From positions 123,699-187,698 of the forward strand of contig NZ_FOHW01000006.1 of assembly GCF_900111735.1 (NCBI RefSeq): a DNA stretch of 64,000 bases, written 5' to 3'. Origin of the DNA: Pseudomonas graminis. Lineage in GTDB: Bacteria > Pseudomonadota > Gammaproteobacteria > Pseudomonadales > Pseudomonadaceae. Position 1 is the first letter of the stretch; every line of letters starts with the position of its first letter. The notes beneath the pieces are model-generated. The model saw only the letters and a list, made by a program, of their open reading frames with translations. It had not been told where the DNA came from and searched no databases. The translations under genes were made by a program, and so were the position numbers. Shown here piece by piece: positions 38,473 through 46,866 of the stretch.

Positions 38473-39351
38473 ATGGAACTGGCCCAGATTCGCATGTTCA
38501 AGACCGTGGTCGACACCGGCAGCATTGCCCGCGCTGCTGAAGTTCTGCATTGCGTGCCGTCGAACATCACCGCGCGGATCAAGGCGCTTGAGGCGGAACT
38601 GGGCACCGACCTGTTCTACCGTCAGGGGCGCGGGTTGCGCATCAGCCCGGCGGGGGAAATCTTCCTCACCTACGCCGGCAAGATGCTCAGCCTGGCCGAC
38701 GAAGCCAAGCGCGCGGTGCATCCCGATGCCGCGCCCTCCGGGCCATTGCGTATCGGCGCCATTGAATCCTCGGCCACCGCGCGGCTACCCCGACTGCTGG
38801 CGCGCTTTCATGCGCGTTATCCGCAGGTGTCACTGGAGCTGACGACGGGCACCGGCACGCAACTGCTCGACGCGACGCTCAACCAGAAGCTCGATGGCGC
38901 CATTGTTGCCATCGACGTCAAACGCCCACGGCTCAAGCGCACATCGATGTACCGGGAGGATCTGGTACTGATTGCCGCCGAGTCGATGGGGCCGATTCGC
39001 AGCGCCGCGGATCTGCAGGGCAAATCGATTTTCATGTGGCCCGAAGGCTGCCCTTATCGCGCGGCGCTGGAGCGCTGGTTGCAGCACGACGGCCAGACTC
39101 AGCCCATCGTCAGCATTGCCAACTACGGCACCATCGTCGGCTGCGTCAGCGCCGGGGCAGGCGTGGCGCTGGTGCCCAAAGGGGTTTACGAGCAGTACCG
39201 GAAAGGCTCGGGCTGGGTCGGTTATGAATTCCCTGAACTGACCTCCATCGATAACCTGTTTTACTGGCACGAGAACGCCGAGCATCACCCGGCGCGGGAG
39301 GCGTTTGTGGAGATGTTGCGGGCGGAATTCAGCGGGGTGGCCCAAGATTGA
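38473..39351 (+). CDS. LysR-family regulator divergent from the EamA exporter
   Basis: A transcription factor of 292 residues. The helix-turn-helix covers residues 3-60 (LAQIRMFKTVVDTGSIARAAEVLHC..SNITARIKALE), and the effector-binding domain starts near residue 88 (PLRIGAIESSATARLP). The final GYEFPELTSIDNLFYW shape and short linker resemble regulators of exporters. It likely controls the divergent EamA gene and itself. The inducer is unknown. Confidence 0.88.
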   Translation: MELAQIRMFKTVVDTGSIARAAEVLHCVPSNITARIKALEAELGTDLFYRQGRGLRISPAGEIFLTYAGKMLSLADEAKRAVHPDAAPSGPLRIGAIESSATARLPRLLARFHARYPQVSLELTTGTGTQLLDATLNQKLDGAIVAIDVKRPRLKRTSMYREDLVLIAAESMGPIRSAADLQGKSIFMWPEGCPYRAALERWLQHDGQTQPIVSIANYGTIVGCVSAGAGVALVPKGVYEQYRKGSGWVGYEFPELTSIDNLFYWHENAEHHPAREAFVEMLRAEFSGVAQD

Positions 39352-39451
39352 CGGCGCACCGAAACCCAATCGACCACGCGCATCCAGCTGGATGAACAAG
39401 ACGTCGAATGCCTCGGGTGTTTCCGAAATCTTGAAGGTTCACACGACACAC

Positions 39452-39540
39452 TGTAGGAGCGCGCTTGCCCGCGAAGGCGGTGGGTCAGATTGCATTTTCG
39501 TCATAGACACACTGCGTTCGCGGGCAAGCGCGCTCCTACA
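39452..39540. repeat. REPIN
   Basis: TGTAGGAGCGCGCTTGCCCG at the left end and CGGGCAAGCGCGCTCCTACA at the right form two inverted REP arms about 40 bases apart, between convergent genes. This is a complete REPIN of the GTAGGAG family. Confidence 0.85.
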
Positions 39541-39609
39541 ATGGACGTGCGCGAGCAAACTTCTGCGGTAGGAAGTGAGTGCGAAAGATGCAGTGCCAAG
39601 TAAGCAGCC

Positions 39610-40506
39610 TCAAGCCGCGTACACCGCCAGCTTTTTCTGAATGAAATCCAGAAAGCACTGAATCCTCAATGCCAGCTGCGAGTTGCGGTAGTAGACGGCG
39701 TGGATCGGCTGGCGATAGCCGCTGTTGGCCTGGGGCAGGATGACGTTGAGGCGGCCCTGGCGGATGTCTTCGTGAGTCATAAAGTGCGACAGGCAAACGA
39801 TGCCCTCACCCGCCAACGCCAACTGGCGCAACGTCTCGCCGCTGGATGCCGAGACCGTCGGCTGAATGAACAACCGATCCCCGTCGGCGTGGCGCAACGG
39901 CCAGTGATTGAGCGTTTCTGTCTGGGTGAAGCCGAGCAGTGAATGTCCGCTCAGCGCCTCCACGGTTTTCGGCGTACCGTGTTTTTTGAGGTATTCCGGG
40001 CTGGCGAGGATGTTCAGCGGACTGCTGCCGAGGGGCCGGGCATGCAGGGTGGAATCGGCCAGCACGCCAATGCGGATCGCCACATCGGTGCTCTGTTCCA
40101 GCAGATCAATGATCAGATCGTTGCTGTTCAGCTCCAGCTGGATGTCCGGGTACTGCGCACGAAACTCGGCGACGTACGGGACGATGGAATGCAGCATGAA
40201 GGGCGAGGCCGCATTGATCCGCAAACGACCGGACGGCGTCTGCTGGCGCACCGACATGCGCTCTTCCAGCTCTTCCATCTGATCCAGAATCTGCCTGGCC
40301 CGCTCGAGGAAATACTTGCCCTCCTCGGTCAGGTCCATGCGCCGCGTGGTGCGGTTGATCAACGTCGTGCCCAGCTTGCCTTCGAGTCGCGACAAGGTGC
40401 GGCTGATCGCCGAGGGCGTCTGCCCGACCTGCTCGGCCGCAGCGGAAATCGAGCCGCTTTCGATCACCGTGACAAACACCTGCAACTCATCCGACCTGGC
40501 TTTCAC
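39610..40506 (-). CDS. LysR-family regulator
   Basis: A transcription factor of 298 residues of the AaeR/DmlR-like group: helix-turn-helix in residues 5-63 (LQVFVTVIESGSISAAAEQVGQ..SAISRTLSRLE), then the effector domain with SGRLRINAASPFMLH near residue 92. It is upstream of nothing on its own strand but follows the mdaB-like gene after a repeat-filled gap of 169 bases. Regulation of that reductase is possible but not shown. Confidence 0.88.
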   Translation of the reverse strand: MKARSDELQVFVTVIESGSISAAAEQVGQTPSAISRTLSRLEGKLGTTLINRTTRRMDLTEEGKYFLERARQILDQMEELEERMSVRQQTPSGRLRINAASPFMLHSIVPYVAEFRAQYPDIQLELNSNDLIIDLLEQSTDVAIRIGVLADSTLHARPLGSSPLNILASPEYLKKHGTPKTVEALSGHSLLGFTQTETLNHWPLRHADGDRLFIQPTVSASSGETLRQLALAGEGIVCLSHFMTHEDIRQGRLNVILPQANSGYRQPIHAVYYRNSQLALRIQCFLDFIQKKLAVYAA

Positions 40507-40553
40507 TGTTGTCTCCCGCTCACAAGAGACCGGATATTAGCGCTCTTGGGAGC

Positions 40554-40655
40554 AAGCTATAAGCTGCAAGCTGCAAGCTGCAAGCTGCAAGTCACAAGCG
40601 GCCAGCATTGAGCTTTAAACTTGCCGCTTGCCGCTTGCCGCTTGCCGCTTGAAGC
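40554..40655. repeat. Two facing heptamer tandem-repeat arrays
   Basis: AAGCTGC is repeated four times at 40561-40588, flanked by the variants AAGCTAT, AAGTCAC and AAGCGGC. After an 18-base spacer TTGCCGC is repeated four times at 40621-40648 and closes with TTGAAGC. The second array is close to the reverse complement of the first (AAGCGGC against GCCGCTT), so the two can fold into one long imperfect stem. It lies between two minus-strand genes and may end the mdaB-like transcript. Confidence 0.85.
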
Positions 40656-40675
40656 TAGTAACTCGCTCCTCGCGC

Positions 40676-41260
40676 TCAGATCCCGAACACCGAGGCCAAG
40701 TGCGCCTCATACCGCTTAACGTCCGCGGCCACGTTCGGCATCTTCATCACGTCCACCGCCAGAAAGGTCGGCAGGCCGGTCATGCCCAGGAATTGGTTAG
40801 CCTTGTGGAACGGTAAGTACACGGCATCCACGCCCTTGGCTTCGAAGAAATCCGCCGGGTCGTCGAAGGCTTGCTGGGGCGCGTTCCAGGTAGCGGAAAT
40901 CATGTACTGCTTGCCGTGCAGCAAGCCGCCGCTGCCGTACCGTTGGGAGGCATCGGAACGGGTGCGACCGTCGTTGGCGTACAGGCTGCCGTGCCCTTCG
41001 GTGAAGACTTCGTCGACGTACTTTTTCACCGTCCACGGCGCGCCCATCCACCAGCCTGGCATCTGCCAGATGATCACGTCCGCCCAGAGAAACTTCTGCA
41101 CTTCCTCGGCCACGTCGTAGCCACCGTCGATGAAGGTCTGCTGCACGTCGAACCCGGCGCGATCCAGAAGCGCCAGGCCGGCTTCATGCAGCGTGGTGTT
41201 GTAGCGGCCGTCGGAGTGGGCGAATTGTTTGCCGCCGTTGAGAAACAGTACTTTTTTCAT
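40676..41260 (-). CDS. mdaB: NAD(P)H-dependent quinone reductase, MdaB family
   Basis: A cytoplasmic flavoprotein of 194 residues with a flavodoxin fold. LNGGKQFAHSDGRYN at the N-terminus binds FAD phosphate, and IIWQMPGWWMGAPWTVKKYVDEV is the MdaB-type active-site stretch. MdaB reduces quinones by two electrons and protects against oxidative damage. Length and N-terminus agree with the E. coli enzyme. No operon partner is evident. Confidence 0.9.
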   Translation of the reverse strand: MKKVLFLNGGKQFAHSDGRYNTTLHEAGLALLDRAGFDVQQTFIDGGYDVAEEVQKFLWADVIIWQMPGWWMGAPWTVKKYVDEVFTEGHGSLYANDGRTRSDASQRYGSGGLLHGKQYMISATWNAPQQAFDDPADFFEAKGVDAVYLPFHKANQFLGMTGLPTFLAVDVMKMPNVAADVKRYEAHLASVFGI

Positions 41261-41473
41261 ATCAAGCCTCGTCCGTCGTCAATGCAGCCCGCTGTTTAGC
41301 GGTGCCGGATTGAGGATCTTCAATTGGAATGGACGGCAGAATATCGATCAGGCGAGAGGGGAATAAGCCGCAGAGGGGCAAAATACATTTGCGCCTGAAT
41401 CACGAGTCAGGCGGCTATTGATGAATTTACGTTGATTGGCCTAACGCGTGAATGCGGGCCGGACACCGCGTAA

Positions 41474-42238
41474 TCAGCCAGCAATCATCAAGTGCGCGCC
41501 CAGCAGCGCCATGCCAATGAAGAACATCCGCTTGAACGCAATGGCGCTGATGCGTTGACGCAGCCACTGGCCGAACATCATGCCGAGCAATGCCGGAACC
41601 AGCGCCAGCAGCGAGGCGCCCATTTCGGCGCTGCCGACTGCGCCGTTCCAGAACAGACCAGCACCCAGTGCCAGGGTCGAGACAGTGAACGACAGCCCCA
41701 ATGCCTGCACCAATTCGTTGCGATCCAGCCCCAGGCTCTGAATGTAGGGCACCGCCGGAATGACGAAAACGCCGGTGGCCGAGGTGACCAGGCCGGTGAT
41801 AAATCCGCACAACGGCCCGAGCCAGCCCTCGGCAGCGGGCGGTACTTTGAGCGTCGGCAGAAACAGGCCGCAGAGCGCGTACACAAACAGCGCGCCGCCC
41901 AGCGCCTTCGCCATGCCGTGCCCGTTGCCAAGCCCCAGCGCGTAGGAGCCAAGTATTGTGCCGATGACGATGGTCAGCAGCAGCGGCCACAATCGCGCGC
42001 ACAGCCCCCGCAGATGCCCGCCGGTTGCCAGCTGCCAGAGATTGGTCAGTGTCGAGGGAATCAGCAGCAGCGCCGCCGCCTGGGTCGGCAGCATCATCGC
42101 GCCGAGCAAGCCCATCGCCACGGTCGGCAACCCCATGCCGATGACGCCCTTGACCGTCCCCGCCAACAGAAACGTCAGCATCACCAGCACTGACAAGGTC
42201 CAGCCGAGGTGTTGATAAAGCGATAGGAAACCATCCAT
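41474..42238 (-). CDS. TauE/SafE-family sulfite/sulfonate exporter
   Basis: An inner-membrane protein of 254 residues with about eight helices and the TauE duplicated fold (LLAGTVKGVIGMGLPTVAM near residue 25, GPLCGFITGLVTSATGVFVIP near residue 145). The start at 42238 (MDGFLSLYQHL) has AGGA upstream; a longer frame adds 35 non-membrane residues. The family moves small organic or sulfur-containing anions. The substrate is unknown. It is divergent from the following lyase gene by about 260 bases. Confidence 0.85.
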   Translation of the reverse strand: MDGFLSLYQHLGWTLSVLVMLTFLLAGTVKGVIGMGLPTVAMGLLGAMMLPTQAAALLLIPSTLTNLWQLATGGHLRGLCARLWPLLLTIVIGTILGSYALGLGNGHGMAKALGGALFVYALCGLFLPTLKVPPAAEGWLGPLCGFITGLVTSATGVFVIPAVPYIQSLGLDRNELVQALGLSFTVSTLALGAGLFWNGAVGSAEMGASLLALVPALLGMMFGQWLRQRISAIAFKRMFFIGMALLGAHLMIAG

Positions 42239-42497
42239 GGGCGCATCCTGCGATAGGTCGACGAGGGGAACATCGGATTGTGCAATCGGCGCCACTTCAC
42301 CACATTCAGGCACCTGGGGTAACAGAAAAATAGTCGCTACCACGCTTCTGCTCAGCAGGCCGAACCAGGCAGCTTTCCATTTCTGCCAACCCGACTTGCC
42401 ATTTGTAACGTTTCACCGGCAGCCGGTTTTTTCTAGGATCCCCTGACGTCGTCGACGCCTGGCTCGCCAGCAATCACGTGTTTGAGGGGGAATGCAT

Positions 42498-43925
42498 ATG
42501 TCCGATGCAACGGATCGTCTGTGGGGGGCGCGCTTCAAGTCAGCGCCGGCTGAAGCGATGGCCAACCTGTCACGCTCGCCCGCCGTCTATTTCCGCATGA
42601 CGCCTTATGACGTCGCAGGGTCCAAGGCCCACGCCCACGAGCTTGAGCGCGCCGGTTTGCTGGATGCCGACGAAACCCGCCGCATCATCGAGGCGCTGCA
42701 ATCGATCGACGAGGACTTTGCCGCCGGCAGCATTCAGCCCATTCCCGCCGATGAGGACGTGCACACATTCATCGAGCGCCTGCTCACCGAACGCCTCGGC
42801 ACACTGGGCGGCAAGCTGCGCGCCGGACGTTCGCGCAACGATCAGACCGCCAATGACATGCGGCTGTTTCTCCGTGACAGGATTCGCGTGCTGACCCTGT
42901 CAATTCTCGATCTGCAGCAGGCATTGGTCAGTCAGGCCGAAGCGCATATCGAGACCATCGCGCCCGGCTTTACTCACCTGCAACAGGCGCAGCCGATTGT
43001 GTTTGGTCACCATTTGATGGCCCATGCCCAGGCGATTCATCGTGACATCCAGCGCCTGCAGGATTGGGATCAGCGTTTCAATCTATCGCCCCTCGGCGCC
43101 GCCGCCATAGCGGGTTCAGCCATCGCCCGCGACCCTCAACGTTCGGCGGCGGAAATGGGCTACGCCGGGCCGTGTGAGAACTCCATCGACGCCGTCGCCA
43201 GCCGCGATCACGTGGCCGAGTTTCTGTTCTGCGCGAGCATGCTGGGGATCAATATTTCGCGCATGGCCGAGGAGTTCTGCATCTGGACGTCGCGGCAGTT
43301 TCGCTGGGTCGAGCTGGACGATGCGTACGCCACGGGCAGCTCGATCATGCCGCAGAAGAAGAATCCGGACATCGCCGAACTGGCCCGGGGTAAATCCGGT
43401 CGTTTGATCGGTTCGCTGACAGCGATTCTGTCGGTGCTCAAGGCACAGCCGCTGTCGTACAACCGGGATTTGAGCGAAGACAAACACGCCATCTTCGACG
43501 CCCTGGACACGCTGAATCTGGTGCTGCCCGCCTTTGCCGGCATGGTCCGCACGATGAAGGTACGCAAGGACGAGTTGCTGCGTCAGGCCCCATTGGGTTT
43601 CACCCTGGCGACAGAAATTGCGGACTGGCTGGCCGTTCGCGGTGTGCCGTTCAAGGAAGCCCACGAGATCACCGGGCAGCTGGTTCAGCTGTGTGAGGCG
43701 CAGGACATCGGGCTGCCAGAGCTGACGCCGAAGATGCTCGCTGACACCGACCCGCGCCTGACGCCGGAGGTGCTGGAGAGCCTGACGCTGGAAGCCGCAC
43801 TGGCGGCGCGCAGCGGTTGGGGCGGCACGTCGCCGGTACGGGTGGCCGAGCAAATCGCGCGGTTTAAACAGCACTTGGTGGCGCAAGAGCAATGGGCCAA
43901 GGACTACAACGGCCCGCGGGGTTAA
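42498..43925 (+). CDS. argH: Argininosuccinate lyase
   Basis: A fumarase/aspartase-superfamily enzyme of 475 residues that splits argininosuccinate into arginine and fumarate. The start at 42498 is preferred over the ATG six bases earlier because GAGGGGG then stands 7 bases upstream. The N-terminal LWGARFKSAPAEAMANLSRSP is a variant of the usual LWGGRF start. GRSRNDQ and the catalytic-loop signature GSSIMPQKKNPD are intact. The gene is not in the usual argH neighbourhood of Pseudomonas and stands near valine-catabolism genes, so it may be a second copy with an altered substrate. Confidence 0.85.
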   Translation: MSDATDRLWGARFKSAPAEAMANLSRSPAVYFRMTPYDVAGSKAHAHELERAGLLDADETRRIIEALQSIDEDFAAGSIQPIPADEDVHTFIERLLTERLGTLGGKLRAGRSRNDQTANDMRLFLRDRIRVLTLSILDLQQALVSQAEAHIETIAPGFTHLQQAQPIVFGHHLMAHAQAIHRDIQRLQDWDQRFNLSPLGAAAIAGSAIARDPQRSAAEMGYAGPCENSIDAVASRDHVAEFLFCASMLGINISRMAEEFCIWTSRQFRWVELDDAYATGSSIMPQKKNPDIAELARGKSGRLIGSLTAILSVLKAQPLSYNRDLSEDKHAIFDALDTLNLVLPAFAGMVRTMKVRKDELLRQAPLGFTLATEIADWLAVRGVPFKEAHEITGQLVQLCEAQDIGLPELTPKMLADTDPRLTPEVLESLTLEAALAARSGWGGTSPVRVAEQIARFKQHLVAQEQWAKDYNGPRG

Positions 43926-43935
43926 TTGCGCGCAG

Positions 43936-44215
43936 CCAGTCCCACTGACTGACCGCGTGCACATCGTGGGACCGGCTTTAGCCGGGAAGGCGTCGGATGT
44001 CACGACGTGAAATCGCGGGTGTTCGTGCTGGCCTCTTCCCGGCTAAAGCCAGTCCCACTGACTGACCGCGCGCACATTGTGGGACCGGCTTTAGCCGGGA
44101 AGGCGTCGGATGTCACGCCGCGAAATCGCGAGTGTTCGCGCTGGTCTCTTCCCGGCTAAAGCCAGTCCCACTGACTGACCGCGCGCACATTGTAGGACCG
44201 GCTTTAGCCGGGAAG
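43936..44215. repeat. 113-base tandem repeat built from REP arms, 2.5 copies
   Basis: Copies begin with CCAGTCCCACTGACTGACCG at 43936, 44049 and 44162, exactly 113 bases apart. Each full unit contains GGGACCGGCTTTAGCCGGGAA and its inverted partner TTCCCGGCTAAAGCC. The copies differ at only about ten positions. This is a REPIN of the second Pseudomonas family amplified in tandem between argH and mmsB (convergent genes). Confidence 0.88.
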
Positions 44216-44233
44216 AGGCCGGGGTGTGCGCCA

Positions 44234-45124
44234 TCAGTTTTCCTTCTTGATGTATCCCTCAACCACCGCCGAAAAGTCCTTGCCGCCATCGCCGCGCAGG
44301 CTCATTGCCTGATACAGCTGCTGCGCCAGCGCGCCCATAATCACGGGTTGGCGGGCGGCCTTGGCAGCCTCGGTTGCCAGGCCCAGGTCCTTGAGCATCA
44401 GCTCCGCGCCAAACCCTCCGGTGTAGCCGCGCGACGCCGGGGCGGTTTCCACGACGCCGGGCCACGGGTTGTACATTTCCGAGCTCCAGCAGCGCCCGGT
44501 CGAGCTGTTGATGATGGTCGCCAGCACGCCGGTGTCGATGCCCAGGCTGTTGCCCAGTGCCATGGCTTCTGCCACGCCGATCATGGAAATGCCCAACAGC
44601 ATGTTGTTGCAGATCTTCGCGATCTGACCGGTGCCGACGTCGCCGCAATGGACGATGTTGCGGCCCATCTGCGCGAGGACCGGCTTGAGCACCGTGAAGT
44701 GTTCAACACTCGCACCGACCATAAACGTCAGCGTCCCGGCCTGCGCCCCGCCAGTGCCGCCCGACACCGGCGCGTCGCCCACCATCACGCCCTGTTTCGC
44801 CGCTGCCGCCGCCACATCGCGGATGGTCTGTGGATCAATCGTGCTGCAATCCACCGCCGGCACCCCTGCGCTGATGCCCGCCAGCACGCCGTCGTCATTC
44901 AGGTACACCGCGCGAACATGAGCCGCCGCCGGGAGCATGGTGATGACCAGGTCGGCACCCTGAGCAGCATGTTTGGGCGACTCACTGATGCGGCTGCCCA
45001 ATTCGGCCAGCTCGGCCAAGACCTGTTGGTTGACGTCGAACAAATGCAACTGATGCCCGGCACGGATCAGGTTCCGCGCCATCGGCGCACCCATGTTGCC
45101 CAGACCGATGAATGCGATTTTCAT
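44234..45124 (-). CDS. mmsB: 3-hydroxyisobutyrate dehydrogenase
   Basis: A cytoplasmic NAD-dependent enzyme of 296 residues that oxidises 3-hydroxyisobutyrate in valine breakdown. The dinucleotide motif GLGNMG is at residues 7-12, the substrate-binding SGGTGGA at 121-127 and the catalytic Lys170 in GQIAKICNN. It lies downstream of mmsA on the same strand, separated by a REPIN. Related beta-hydroxyacid dehydrogenases share these motifs, but the mmsA neighbour supports this name. Confidence 0.92.
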   Translation of the reverse strand: MKIAFIGLGNMGAPMARNLIRAGHQLHLFDVNQQVLAELAELGSRISESPKHAAQGADLVITMLPAAAHVRAVYLNDDGVLAGISAGVPAVDCSTIDPQTIRDVAAAAAKQGVMVGDAPVSGGTGGAQAGTLTFMVGASVEHFTVLKPVLAQMGRNIVHCGDVGTGQIAKICNNMLLGISMIGVAEAMALGNSLGIDTGVLATIINSSTGRCWSSEMYNPWPGVVETAPASRGYTGGFGAELMLKDLGLATEAAKAARQPVIMGALAQQLYQAMSLRGDGGKDFSAVVEGYIKKEN

Positions 45125-45178
45125 GGTTGTTCTCCTTGTTCAAAACTCAGCTCAAACCAACTGACGGAATACGATCTT

Positions 45179-45267
45179 TGTAGGAGCGCGCTTGCCCGCG
45201 ATGGCGTCATGTCTCTCAACCCACCCGTCACAGGCAGATCGTTTTCACGGGCAAGCGCGCTCCTAAA
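45179..45267. repeat. REPIN between mmsA and mmsB
   Basis: TGTAGGAGCGCGCTTGCCCG and the inverted CGGGCAAGCGCGCTCCTA lie about 45 bases apart. The element separates two genes of one pathway and may lower mmsB expression. Confidence 0.85.
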
Positions 45268-45281
45268 ACAGGGCGTCGAAC

Positions 45282-46808
45282 TCAACGCAAATTGATCGTC
45301 GTATTCACCCCGTCATTCACGCTGTCGTCATCGAACCAGCGGCTGGTAACGGTCTTGGTCTGAGTGTAGAACTGCACCACCTGTTTGCCGTACGGCCCCA
45401 GGTCCCCCAGCTTCGAACCACGTGAGCCGGTGAAGCTGAAGAACGGCACCGGCACCGGAATCGGGATGTTGATGCCGACCTGCCCCACGTCGATTTCGCT
45501 CTGAAATTTGCGCGCCGCCGCACCGCTCTGGGTGAACAGCCCGACGCCGTTGCCGAACGGGTTGGCGTTGACCAGCGCGATGGCCTGATCCAGCGTGTCG
45601 ACTTCCAGCACCACGAGCACCGGCCCGAAGATTTCCTGAGTGTAGATCTGCATTTCAGTAGTCACGCCCGTGAACAGCGTCGGCCCGACGAAGTTGCCTT
45701 CCTCAAAACCCGCCACCGTGATGTCGCGCCCGTCCAGCTCGAGGGTGGCGCCTTCCCGAACGCCGCTTTCAATCAAATCAAGAATTCGCTGCTTCGCGCG
45801 CTTCGAAATCACCGGGCCGACATCGGTCCCTGCCTCGCTTCCCGCATTCACCTTGAGCTGCTGCGCCAGCGCTTTCAGATCGGGAATCCACTGCTTCGAC
45901 GCGCCGACCATCACCACCGCCGACGTCGCCATGCAGCGCTGACCCGCGGCACCGAAACCGGCACCGACCAGCGCGTTGAGGGTTTGTTCGCGATTGGCAT
46001 CCGGCAGCACGACGGCATGGTTCTTAGCGCCCATCATCGACTGCACGCGCTTGCCATGTTTGCCCGCCAGGTCGTAAACGTGAGTGCCTACCGCCGTAGA
46101 GCCGACGAAGGAGACCGCCTTGATGTCTTTGTGGGTGCAGATCCCGTCGACCACCTCTTTGCCGCCGTGCACGACGTTGAGCACGCCCGCCGGCACGCCG
46201 GCCTCGACCGCCAGTTCCACCAGCAGCATGGTCGACATCGGGTCCTGCTCGGACGGTTTGAGCACGAAGGTGTTGCCGCAGGCGATGGCCATCGGGAACA
46301 TCCACAGCGGGATCATCGCCGGGAAGTTGAAAGGCGTGATGCCTGCGCAGACGCCGATGGGCTGACGCAGCGTGTAGGTGTCAACGCCACCGGCCACGTT
46401 TTCGGCGAATTCGCCCATCTGCAAGGTGCCGATGGAGCACGCGTGCTCGACCACTTCCAGGCCGCGGAAGATATCGCCCTCGGCGTCCGCAATCGTCTTG
46501 CCCTGTTCGGCGCTGAGCACGACGGCGATGCGTTTGGAGTGTTCGCGGATCAGCGCCTGCAACTTGAGCATGATGCGCATGCGGGCGCCAATCGGCGTGT
46601 GCCGCCAAGTGGTGAACGCCTTCTGCGCGGCGGCGACAGCGGCATCGACCTCAGCGGCCGTCGCGAACGGCACGTGGGCCAGCACTTCCTGCGTGGCAGG
46701 GTTCACCACGTCCAGCCATTCGGTGGTTTGCGACTCAACCCATTCACCACCGATCAGCAGCTTCACGCGGGCCACGGTGGTGTTGTTTTTGTTCAGCGAC
46801 ACGTTCAT
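45282..46808 (-). CDS. mmsA: Methylmalonate-semialdehyde dehydrogenase (CoA-acylating)
   Basis: A cytoplasmic aldehyde dehydrogenase of 508 residues that converts methylmalonate semialdehyde to propionyl-CoA in valine (and malonate semialdehyde to acetyl-CoA in beta-alanine) breakdown. The start at 46808 (MNVSLNKNN) has GGAG 9 bases upstream. The NAD-binding GSTAVGTHV and the catalytic Cys in AGQRCMATS are intact, and FNFPAMIPLWMFPMA is typical of the MmsA branch. It follows the MHS permease gene by 58 bases, so the two are probably cotranscribed. Confidence 0.93.
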   Translation of the reverse strand: MNVSLNKNNTTVARVKLLIGGEWVESQTTEWLDVVNPATQEVLAHVPFATAAEVDAAVAAAQKAFTTWRHTPIGARMRIMLKLQALIREHSKRIAVVLSAEQGKTIADAEGDIFRGLEVVEHACSIGTLQMGEFAENVAGGVDTYTLRQPIGVCAGITPFNFPAMIPLWMFPMAIACGNTFVLKPSEQDPMSTMLLVELAVEAGVPAGVLNVVHGGKEVVDGICTHKDIKAVSFVGSTAVGTHVYDLAGKHGKRVQSMMGAKNHAVVLPDANREQTLNALVGAGFGAAGQRCMATSAVVMVGASKQWIPDLKALAQQLKVNAGSEAGTDVGPVISKRAKQRILDLIESGVREGATLELDGRDITVAGFEEGNFVGPTLFTGVTTEMQIYTQEIFGPVLVVLEVDTLDQAIALVNANPFGNGVGLFTQSGAAARKFQSEIDVGQVGINIPIPVPVPFFSFTGSRGSKLGDLGPYGKQVVQFYTQTKTVTSRWFDDDSVNDGVNTTINLR

Positions 46809-46866
46809 TGCCCATTGCTCCATTCAAGGCAGCGCGCCGGCGTGGGCGCGCTGAAAAAAGTCGATT

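Noticed and set aside
40554..40655. Possible CRISPR array from regularly repeated units
   Set aside because: Units are only 7 bases with no spacers, and no cas genes occur in the window.
43936..44215. Possible CRISPR or attachment-site repeats
   Set aside because: The 113-base unit is continuous, has no unique spacers and consists of REP arms; no integrase is nearby.
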